Assembly: GCA_900320235.1 (NCBI GenBank)
Contig: ONRO01000113.1
Span: forward strand, 1-10,483
Direction of reading: 5' to 3'
DNA: 10,483 nt
DNA from: an uncultured Eubacteriales bacterium
GTDB lineage: Bacteria; Bacillota; Clostridia; Oscillospirales; Acutalibacteraceae
The translations under genes were made by a program, and so were the position numbers. Under the pieces are notes generated by a model, which worked only from the letters and a program-made list of their open reading frames with translations, was not told the origin of the DNA and made no database searches. Below are positions 1 to 5,347 of the stretch, in pieces (position 1 is the first letter of the stretch; each line of letters starts with the position of its first letter).

Positions 1-769
1 AAAATAATTTTTCAGTATTTTTCTTTGCGTTTGAAATAATTTCTTCCTCACTTTTATTCATATGTTCAGCAAGAGCTCTTGTGATATATTTAATATTTTC
101 CGGGACATTTATTTTTCCAAGGCCCTTTATTCCCCTTGGTTTAAGATATGGAGCATCAGTCTCTATCAAAAGCTTTTCAAGAGGCAGTTCCTTTACAGCT
201 GATCTTAATGCCTCTGCTCGCCTGTCGTCACATATCCAGCCAGTAATTCCAATGAAAAAACCCATTTCAAGATATTTTCTGAGTTCATTCACGCCCCCGG
301 TAAAGCAATGTACGACAGATCTCTGACATATATCTTCTTTATCCTTAAAACATGCCACCAAATCTTCAAATGCTGAGCGTTCATGCAGAAACATTGGTTT
401 TTTTAGTTTCTGAGCAAGAGAGATCTGCTTCTTGAAACAATCAAGCTGATTCGCTTTTGAAGAAAACATTCTATCATAATCAAGTCCGCATTCTCCGACT
501 GCAACAATTTTTGGATTCTGAGTGATTATACTTTCGAGTTTTATAATATCATCGTCTATGAACTGATCTGCATTATGAGGATGGATTCCAGCTGTTCCAA
601 AACAAAGATGATTTTTTGTGTAATTACTGACAAGCATATTTTCTGTCATATCGCTTCCAGTGAGTATACAACTGACACCTTCATTTATTGCGTTCTTTAT
701 TATTAGATCAGGATCACTGAACTGTTTGCAGAATAAATTTACTCCGATATCATAATATTTTATTTCCAT
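1..769 (-). CDS. tatD: TatD-family metal-dependent DNase, 3' end cut by window edge
   Basis: Reading the minus strand from ATG at 769 gives an uninterrupted 256-codon frame that runs off the left edge. E. coli TatD is about 260 residues, so only a few C-terminal residues should be missing. Family knowledge: TatD proteins are TIM-barrel, divalent-metal-dependent 3'-5' exonucleases of the cytoplasm, linked to DNA repair and degradation. Visible motifs are DIGVN near residue 7 (typical of true TatD, where the related YcfH group has DxHxH), GIHPH (H63, H65), VGECGLD (E93), MFLHER (H129), VHCFTG (H154), GITGW, and ETDAPYL (D205). These match the expected metal and catalytic ligands. The start is supported by AAGGAAGTG a few bases upstream. 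The ATPase stop lies only 16 bp upstream, so the two genes are probably cotranscribed. Confidence 0.93.
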   Translation of the reverse strand, partial: MEIKYYDIGVNLFCKQFSDPDLIIKNAINEGVSCILTGSDMTENMLVSNYTKNHLCFGTAGIHPHNADQFIDDDIIKLESIITQNPKIVAVGECGLDYDRMFSSKANQLDCFKKQISLAQKLKKPMFLHERSAFEDLVACFKDKEDICQRSVVHCFTGGVNELRKYLEMGFFIGITGWICDDRRAEALRSAVKELPLEKLLIETDAPYLKPRGIKGLGKINVPENIKYITRALAEHMNKSEEEIISNAKKNTEKLF

Positions 770-785
770 GAATTCACTTCCTTGA

Positions 786-2666
786 CTATATTTTTTTCAA
801 AGACAGACACCTGATAGCATTAAGAACTGCAATAACCATTACACCAACATCGGCAAAAACAGCTATCCACATATTTGCAAGCCCCACTGCTCCAAGTATT
901 AGACAAACCATCTTTACACCAATTGAAAACCAAATATTCTGATTAACTATTCTCATACATTTTTTTGATATTTTTATAGCTTTCGGGATTTTTCCCGGAT
1001 CGTCATCCATTAACACAATATCTGATGCTTCAATTGCGGCATCTGAACCCATTGCGCCCATAGAAATACCTATATCTGCAATTGACAGAACAGGTGCATC
1101 GTTTACTCCATCTCCGACAAAAACCAGTGTTTCTTCTTTTTGCTTTGACTGCAGAAGTACTTCAGTTTTTGTGACTTTGTCTGAAGGCAGCAATTCACTG
1201 TATACGGATGATATTCCGATTTCAGATGCAACATGATCTGCTATTTTTTTGTTATCTCCGGTAAGCATAACGGTCTGTTTAATACCCATTTTTTTCAACT
1301 CGTTTAATGCAATTCTGGTTCCTTCCTTGATTGTATCACTGATGATTATTTTTCCGTAGTATTTTCCATCAACTGAGACATGAATTATCGTTCCGATAGT
1401 TTCATTTTCCTGAACTTCTACACCTGAATTTTTCATCAGCTTTTTGTTTCCCACACATACTTGCCTGCCCGAAATATTTGCCATGATTCCAAGACCAGCA
1501 ACTTCCTGAATATTTTCCGCTATGGGAAGATCCGTGTTTTCAACATATTTTTTTATAGACTGAGCAATCGGATGATTAGAGTATTGTTCAGCAGCAGCAG
1601 CATATTTTATCAATTCATATTCAGAAGTATTTTGTGGTATTATCTCAGTTATCTCAAAAACACCTTTTGTTAATGTTCCTGTTTTATCAAATACTATAAC
1701 ACCGGCTTTTGACAGTCGTTCAAGATAATTTGATCCTTTGATAAGAACACCTTCATGGCTTGCTCCACCTATTCCTGCAAAAAAACTTAGTGGTATACTA
1801 ATAACAAGTGCACACGGACAGCTGATTACAAGAAATGTCAAAGCCCTGTATATCCAATTAAACCATGATGCAGGCTCTGATAAAATTATTATATTAATTA
1901 ATGGCGGAATTACGGCAAGTGCAAGTGCACTAAAAACAACAATAGGTGTGTACACTGAAGCAAATTTTGATATATAGTTTTCCGAACGTGATTTTTTTGA
2001 ACTTGCATTCTCTACAAGATCAAGGATTTTTGAAACAGTCGAGTCTTCAAATTCTTTGGTTGTTTCAATTTTAAGCATTCCGCTTTTATTGATACATCCG
2101 CTTATTATCTCATCGCCTTTATTTACATTCCTCGGTATGCTTTCGCCTGTAAGTGCAGCTGTATCGAGAACAGATGTTCCTTCAACAACAATTCCGTCAA
2201 TCGGAATCTTTTCTCCAGGCAAAACTGTGATTATTGATCCAACTTCTATATCATCAGGATCAACCCTGACCAATTCACCATTTTCTTCAATATTGGCATA
2301 ATCAGGTCTAATATCCATTAATTCGCTGATATTCTTACGGCTTTTACCAACTGCATAACTCTGAAACCACTCACCTATCTGATAAAACAGCATTACTGCA
2401 ACTGCTTCTAAATAGTCACCGTCAGTAATAACAGCAATCGTTATTGCTCCTACTGTTGCTATACTCATCAGAAAGCATTCATCAAATGGCTGAAAATTAA
2501 TTATTCCCTTTACAGCTTTGATCAGTATATCATATCCTATAATTATATAAGGAATAAGATATAATACAAATCTTACTATCCCTGCTGCAGGTATGAATAG
2601 TAATAATATCATAAAAACAGATGTAATGATTATCCTGATAAGATTATTTTTTTGTTTTTTAGTCAT
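786..2666 (-). CDS. cadA: P1B-type heavy-metal efflux ATPase (Zn/Cd/Pb class), lacking an N-terminal HMA domain
   Basis: Membrane pump that couples ATP hydrolysis to export of soft divalent cations. The start is taken as ATG at 2666 (MTKKQKN), with GAGGTG five bases upstream. A TTG at 2687 in the same frame has no good site. This gives 626 residues. Order: four N-terminal membrane segments (about 8-28, 30-50, 65-81, 85-105), actuator domain with TGES at 173-176, membrane segments near 239-260 and 275-299 carrying the CPC metal site (283-285), phosphorylation motif DKTGT (327-331), the HP dipeptide of P1B ATPases (365-366), TGDN (469-472), GDGVND (518-523), then two last membrane segments. The last pair contains GVK (K585) and ADVG (D606), the Lys/Asp pair diagnostic of P1B-2 (ZntA/CadA) zinc/cadmium/lead pumps. 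There is no CxxC HMA domain; one is encoded separately just upstream. The exact metal is inferred. Confidence 0.93.
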   Translation of the reverse strand: MTKKQKNNLIRIIITSVFMILLLFIPAAGIVRFVLYLIPYIIIGYDILIKAVKGIINFQPFDECFLMSIATVGAITIAVITDGDYLEAVAVMLFYQIGEWFQSYAVGKSRKNISELMDIRPDYANIEENGELVRVDPDDIEVGSIITVLPGEKIPIDGIVVEGTSVLDTAALTGESIPRNVNKGDEIISGCINKSGMLKIETTKEFEDSTVSKILDLVENASSKKSRSENYISKFASVYTPIVVFSALALAVIPPLINIIILSEPASWFNWIYRALTFLVISCPCALVISIPLSFFAGIGGASHEGVLIKGSNYLERLSKAGVIVFDKTGTLTKGVFEITEIIPQNTSEYELIKYAAAAEQYSNHPIAQSIKKYVENTDLPIAENIQEVAGLGIMANISGRQVCVGNKKLMKNSGVEVQENETIGTIIHVSVDGKYYGKIIISDTIKEGTRIALNELKKMGIKQTVMLTGDNKKIADHVASEIGISSVYSELLPSDKVTKTEVLLQSKQKEETLVFVGDGVNDAPVLSIADIGISMGAMGSDAAIEASDIVLMDDDPGKIPKAIKISKKCMRIVNQNIWFSIGVKMVCLILGAVGLANMWIAVFADVGVMVIAVLNAIRCLSLKKI

Positions 2667-2676
2667 AGTAGCACCT

Positions 2677-2698
2677 CGATTAAACAAACTTTTAATCG
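2677..2698. promoter_or_regulatory. Inverted-repeat operator candidate upstream of the ATPase (copy 2)
   Basis: Perfect 8-bp arms, CGATTAAA and TTTAATCG, separated by 6 bp (CAAACT). The element ends at the GAGGTG ribosome binding site of the ATPase gene. A TATAAT hexamer on the minus strand at 2708-2713 lies 9 bp before it, but no good -35 box is seen. The same element precedes the HMA gene at 2986-3007. The size and symmetry fit a dimeric winged-helix repressor such as the ArsR protein nearby; that link is inference. In RNA it could also form a short hairpin just before the ribosome binding site. Confidence 0.6.
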
Positions 2699-2710
2699 TT
2701 TGTTTTAATT

Positions 2711-2738
2711 ATAAGCACTCATTATACAGAGTGCTTAT
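2711..2738 (-). promoter_or_regulatory. Hairpin between HMA and ATPase genes (attenuator or mRNA-processing stem)
   Basis: Ten-base perfect stem, ATAAGCACTC / GAGTGCTTAT, with an 8-nt loop, starting 6 bp past the HMA stop codon. No run of T follows it on the minus strand, so it is a poor intrinsic terminator. It may instead partly stop transcripts or protect the 3' end of the short chaperone mRNA, giving more chaperone than pump. That role is inferred. Confidence 0.5.
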
Positions 2739-2744
2739 TTCCAG

Positions 2745-2966
2745 TTATTTATAATAAATCTCACAATCCGGCTCAATCTTTCTGCAGGCTTTGAATACAT
2801 TATCCATTACTGATTCTGTATCTGCGCCGTCTTCGAATTCAACTTTCATCTTTAAGGTCATAAAATTTACAGTTGCATCCTTTACACCATCAACTTTTTT
2901 AGCTGCAATTTCCATTTTATTTGCGCAATTAGCACAATCAACTTCAATTTTATATGTTTTTTTCAT
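2745..2966 (-). CDS. Stand-alone HMA-domain metallochaperone (73 aa)
   Basis: Small soluble protein made of a single heavy-metal-associated (HMA) ferredoxin-like fold. The metal motif is DCANCANKME, with C11 and C14 forming the CxxC site, followed by the expected KKVDGV...ATVNF...KMKVEFEDG pattern of beta and alpha elements. The C-terminal tail CRKIEPDCEIYYK resembles the end of CadA N-terminal domains and adds two further cysteines. A GAGGTGAT site lies just before the ATG. The downstream gene is a P1B-2 ATPase that lacks this very domain, so this protein most likely acts in trans as its metal-delivery or regulatory domain. Expression is probably driven by the TTGACA/TATATT promoter at 3016-3044 and controlled by the inverted repeat at 2986-3007. 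A copper chaperone (CopZ-like) is the main alternative, but the partner pump has zinc/cadmium-type residues. Confidence 0.9.
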   Translation of the reverse strand: MKKTYKIEVDCANCANKMEIAAKKVDGVKDATVNFMTLKMKVEFEDGADTESVMDNVFKACRKIEPDCEIYYK

Positions 2967-2985
2967 AATATCACCTCATTAATTT

Positions 2986-3007
2986 TGATTAAACGATTAT
3001 TTAATCG
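2986..3007. promoter_or_regulatory. Inverted-repeat operator candidate upstream of the HMA gene (copy 1)
   Basis: Arms TGATTAAA and TTTAATCG (7 of 8 bp paired) around a 6-bp centre, CGATTA. An overlapping second dyad, AACGATTA-TT-TAATCGTT, sits in the same place. It starts 8 bp downstream of the -10 box, so it covers the expected transcription start, a normal position for an ArsR/SmtB-type repressor. The same GATTAAA-N6-TTTAATC element occurs before the ATPase gene. Binding by the neighbouring ArsR protein is inference. Confidence 0.65.
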
Positions 3008-3015
3008 TTAATTAT

Positions 3016-3044
3016 AATATATCACTTTTATTTTCCAATGTCAA
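3016..3044 (-). promoter_or_regulatory. Sigma-A promoter of the HMA-ATPase operon
   Basis: On the minus strand, TTGACA (3039-3044, perfect -35) is followed after 17 bp by TATATT (3016-3021). The start of transcription is expected near 3009, immediately before the inverted repeat. This is the best promoter match in the window. Confidence 0.75.
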
Positions 3045-3185
3045 GATAGAGATAAAGCATTTTTTAATAATTTACATTTAATATTAACCAGAATTCAGGG
3101 TTTAATAATATAACACGAATCATAAATGAAGTTTTAATATTTTTCAGATATCTGATAGAAAAGTATGCACATCTGCAATGTTACA
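3045..3185. other. AT-rich intergenic spacer
   Basis: No open frame of note. It contains four TTTAATA[A/T] words (3063, 3077, 3101, 3133) and one perfect 12-bp palindrome, TCAGATATCTGA (3144-3155). I see no clear promoter with both boxes. It separates the HMA promoter from the structured segment that follows. Confidence 0.5.
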
Positions 3186-3385
3186 TAATTAATCAGTCAG
3201 AGCGAAGGATATTTGCAGTAATAGTGTGAAATTTGTTGTAGTTTCACGCTGCCCTATGTAAATGATGTCAGCAGTTCAGGCTTAAAAAAGCATGGCGGTG
3301 TCGGAGAAAAACTTTATTAGGCTGACTTAAGCCGTGAATCGTGACATCGGCGGCGATGTGAGTTATTCAGGTATTGATTTTTTTT
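3186..3385 (+). ncRNA. Candidate structured RNA with an H-type pseudoknot
   Basis: This stretch is richer in G+C than its surroundings and has no coding frame of note. Visible helices: a hairpin GTGTGAAA (3224-3231) / TTTCACGC (3242-3249); helix A GTCAGC (3267-3272) / GCTGAC (3321-3326); helix B GGCTTAA (3279-3285) / TTAAGCC (3327-3333); a 3' hairpin ACATCG-GCGG-CGATGT (3344-3359) extended by TGAAT/ATTCA (3335-3339 / 3365-3369). Helices A and B cross, with their 3' arms directly adjacent, as in a coaxially stacked pseudoknot. Two helices need U-G pairs that exist only in the plus-strand transcript, which favours that strand. Eight T follow at 3378-3385. The ends are approximate and no promoter was found. 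I cannot name the family. It could be a small RNA gene or the remains of a longer leader. Confidence 0.45.
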
Positions 3386-3402
3386 ACAATATATTTTAAA
3401 AT
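3374..3402 (+). promoter_or_regulatory. Promoter of the ArsR-family gene
   Basis: TTGATT (3374-3379), a 17-bp spacer made largely of T and A, then TAAAAT (3397-3402). The start of transcription would fall near 3409, about 12 bp before the ribosome binding site GGAG, so the leader is very short. Confidence 0.6.
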
Positions 3403-3407
3403 ATATT
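3388..3407. promoter_or_regulatory. Perfect palindrome over the arsR -10 box
   Basis: AATATATTTT followed directly by its reverse complement AAAATATATT, a perfect 20-bp dyad that contains the -10 hexamer. It is well placed to be an autorepression site. Its sequence is unlike the GATTAAA-N6-TTTAATC operators of the efflux genes. Being pure A/T, it may also be a by-product of base composition. Confidence 0.4.
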
Positions 3408-3432
3408 TATATTACAGACCGGAGATGATTTT

Positions 3433-3813
3433 TTGCAGAATAAAAAAATTGAATTACCACATAATCATAACCCAAAAGATAATATTATTTTAGAAGAAAT
3501 GCCTTCGCTGGATACTATAACAGTTGTTGCTCAGGCTATGAACCAACTAGGAAATCCAAGCCGGCTTCGTATTTTCTGGCTATTATGTCACTGTGAGGAA
3601 TGTGTGATCAATATTGCACAAGCAACAGGTATGTCAAGTCCCGCTGTATCTCATCATTTAAAGCTGCTCAAAAGTGCAGGCTTGATTGTTGCGAATCGAA
3701 ACGGCAAAGAAATGTATTATCGTGCTGCTGATACTGATATTGTTCTCAAGTTGCACCATACAATTGAAGAAATAGCAAGAATAACATGTCCTGAAACTAA
3801 AGGAATCACTTAA
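3433..3813 (+). CDS. ArsR/SmtB-family winged-helix repressor, probable metal sensor
   Basis: DNA-binding homodimer that in this family leaves its operator when metal binds. The 126-residue frame opens with TTG at 3433, preceded at 8 bp by GGAG (3421-3424). No in-frame ATG exists nearby upstream, and the first internal ATG (residue 23) has a weak site. Visible: MNQLGNPSRLRIFWLL (about 36-51), the recognition helix region GMSSPAVSHHLKLLKSAGLI (about 66-85), and the wing NRNGKEMYYRAA. In place of the usual ELCVCD metal box there is CHCEEC (C52, H53, C54, C57). Other possible ligands are H10 and H12 at the N-terminus, H108-H109 in the last helix, and C119. It faces away from the HMA-ATPase genes and is convergent with rluD. 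The likely target is the efflux operon, inferred from proximity. Confidence 0.9.
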   Translation: MQNKKIELPHNHNPKDNIILEEMPSLDTITVVAQAMNQLGNPSRLRIFWLLCHCEECVINIAQATGMSSPAVSHHLKLLKSAGLIVANRNGKEMYYRAADTDIVLKLHHTIEEIARITCPETKGIT

Positions 3814-3820
3814 TAATTTA

Positions 3821-3865
3821 ACAGCAGCAATCAGAATAAGACTGATTGCTGCTGTATATTTTTAT
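3821..3865 (+). terminator. Intrinsic terminator of arsR, shared with convergent rluD
   Basis: Thirteen-base perfect stem, ACAGCAGCAATCA (3821-3833) / TGATTGCTGCTGT (3843-3855), with a 9-nt loop. On the plus strand it is followed by a T-rich tract, ATATTTTTATTTT. On the minus strand it begins 7 bp beyond the rluD stop, but the following TAAATTATT is a weak U tract, so termination of rluD there is less certain. Confidence 0.85.
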
Positions 3866-4773
3866 TTTAGTTTTGTCAGGAAGTCTGTAAAGTAATCCGG
3901 TAAATCACTTGATAAAGTAAGTGTTTTGCCTGTTCGTGGATGTACAAACGAAATATAATATGCGTGCAGGCATTGTCCGCCTAGTGATGTAATAATTTTT
4001 TTCGGACCGTATACAGGATCACCTGATACCGGATGGCCAATAGATGCCATATGCACTCTGATCTGATGTGTTCTACCCGTTTCAAGAGTAAGTTCAACAA
4101 AAGTAAAGCCCTCGAATCTTTCAATAACCTTATAATGCGTGACGGCTTGTTTAGAATTCTTCTGAATAACCGTCATTTTTTTCCGGTCAGTCGGATGTCT
4201 TCCGATAGGTGCATCAATAGTGCCTTCATCATCTTTTAGATTTCCGTATACAACAGCCATATATTTTCTTTCAAAACTATGGACTTTGATTTGCTCTGCA
4301 AGTAATCTGTGGGAAAAGTCATTTTTTGCAACGATAAGCAAACCGCTCGTATCTTTATCAATCCTATGTACTATTCCTGGACGCATAACACCATTGATCC
4401 CCGAAAGACTGTTTCCGCAATGATATAACAAAGCATTAACAAGCGTTCCATCATGGTTTCCTGGTGCGGGATGAACTACCATGTTTTTCGGTTTGTTTAC
4501 GACAAGCAGATCATCATCTTCATATACAATATCTAACGGAATATTTTCTGGTTTTGCTTCCATTATTTCGGGATCTGGAATAAAAAGTGCTATACTGTCT
4601 TTATTTTTTAACTTATAGTTTTTTGCAATGACTTTCTCGTTTACAGTAACGTTACCGTTTTCGATCAATTTCTGAATCATAGAACGTGTCATTTCAGGGC
4701 AATTGGATGTCAGGAAACTATCTATTCTCTTTCCTTCATCACTTTCGGCTGCTGTGAATTCATTCAGCTCCAT
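3862..4773 (-). CDS. rluD: RluD-family 23S rRNA pseudouridine synthase
   Basis: Isomerises uridine to pseudouridine in structured RNA, classically helix 69 of 23S rRNA for RluD. The 303-residue protein starts with an S4 RNA-binding domain (about 15-66: KRIDSFL...MTRSMIQKLIENGNVTVN) and continues with the RluA/RluC/RluD catalytic domain. Key motifs are VVNKPKNMVVHPAPG (about 91-105), the catalytic RPGIVHRIDKDTSGL with D139, ERKYMAVVYG, and LETGRTHQIRVHMASIGHPVSGDPVYG. Length and domain order fit RluD/YlyB of Gram-positive bacteria; the exact target uridine cannot be read from sequence. The ATG at 4773 has GGAGG six bases upstream and overlaps the last 14 bp of lspA, so translation is probably coupled. 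Confidence 0.93.
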   Translation of the reverse strand: MELNEFTAAESDEGKRIDSFLTSNCPEMTRSMIQKLIENGNVTVNEKVIAKNYKLKNKDSIALFIPDPEIMEAKPENIPLDIVYEDDDLLVVNKPKNMVVHPAPGNHDGTLVNALLYHCGNSLSGINGVMRPGIVHRIDKDTSGLLIVAKNDFSHRLLAEQIKVHSFERKYMAVVYGNLKDDEGTIDAPIGRHPTDRKKMTVIQKNSKQAVTHYKVIERFEGFTFVELTLETGRTHQIRVHMASIGHPVSGDPVYGPKKIITSLGGQCLHAYYISFVHPRTGKTLTLSSDLPDYFTDFLTKLK

Positions 4774-5251
4774 CTTTTTCCTCCGATTTTTTTGTTTTGT
4801 TTTTTTCCGGGGTTAAAAGAATACACAGAATAAACAGGACGGCACCTATTGTAATACAGTAATCGGCAAAATTACATATTGGCGGAAAAAAAGAGAGTGA
4901 CAGATAATCTATTACAAAACCTCTGAATAATCTATCTATCAGGTTACCTATTCCTCCGCCAATTATGAGAATAACGGATATCATAAACAATTTTCCTGAA
5001 AACTTTTTTGTAATCAACAAGAAGAGAAAAACCCCTATAAGCAGAATTGTAATTACTGAAAAAAACAATGTAGCATTCTGAAAAATTCCAAATGCAGCTC
5101 CTCTGTTTTCGGAATATACAAGTGAAAAAAGATTATCTATGACAGATACACTTCCCACAGGGCGAAGGTTTTCATATACAAAATATTTTATTACTTGATC
5201 AGCAAAAGCTAATAATATAGAAAACACGGCTACTAATACAATTGTCATCAT
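4760..5251 (-). CDS. lspA: Lipoprotein signal peptidase (signal peptidase II)
   Basis: Membrane aspartyl protease that removes signal peptides from diacylglyceryl-modified prolipoproteins. The 163 residues hold four hydrophobic segments (about 3-18, 60-80, 88-104, 130-147). Motifs in order: DQVIKYF (18-24), SENRGAAFGIF (47-57), GGGIGNLIDRLFRGFVIDYL with catalytic D115, and CNFADYCITIG with catalytic D130. The highly charged C-terminal tail is cytosolic. Two ATG codons stand in tandem (5251 and 5248). AAAGGG lies 5 bp before the first and 8 bp before the second, so the second may be the true start. The pair lspA-rluD, overlapping by 14 bp, is common in Firmicutes. A strong terminator of ileS stands just upstream, so lspA needs read-through or an unseen promoter. 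Confidence 0.95.
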   Translation of the reverse strand: MMTIVLVAVFSILLAFADQVIKYFVYENLRPVGSVSVIDNLFSLVYSENRGAAFGIFQNATLFFSVITILLIGVFLFLLITKKFSGKLFMISVILIIGGGIGNLIDRLFRGFVIDYLSLSFFPPICNFADYCITIGAVLFILCILLTPEKNKTKKSEEKDGAE

Positions 5252-5266
5252 TATTTCCCTTTCTGT

Positions 5267-5301
5267 AAAAAAGGCAGTGCATCATAAGACGCACTGCCTT
5301 T
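5267..5301 (-). terminator. Intrinsic terminator after ileS
   Basis: On the minus strand, stem AAAGGCAGTGC (5291-5301) / GCACTGCCTTT (5270-5280), 11 bp with a 10-nt loop, followed by three more T for a run of six. It ends about 5 bp before the ribosome binding site of lspA, so it separates ileS from lspA or attenuates read-through into it. Confidence 0.85.
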
Positions 5302-5347
5302 ATAATAAGCATCATTGCACCTTTCATATGCATTTGTGCATAATGAA

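Noticed and set aside
81..326. Plus-strand 81-codon frame at the left end
   Set aside because: The opposite strand encodes a full set of TatD motifs through this region, so the frame is a shadow.
2667..2687. Longer ATPase start at TTG 2687 (adds MFNRGAT)
   Set aside because: It would begin inside the inverted repeat and has no ribosome binding site, whereas the ATG at 2666 has GAGGTG at the right distance.
3063..3140. Four TTTAATA[A/T] words as a repeat array or iterated binding site
   Set aside because: Spacing is irregular and the words are expected often in DNA this rich in A and T.
3144..3155. Perfect palindrome TCAGATATCTGA as an operator
   Set aside because: No promoter boxes are placed around it and it occurs once, so function cannot be supported.
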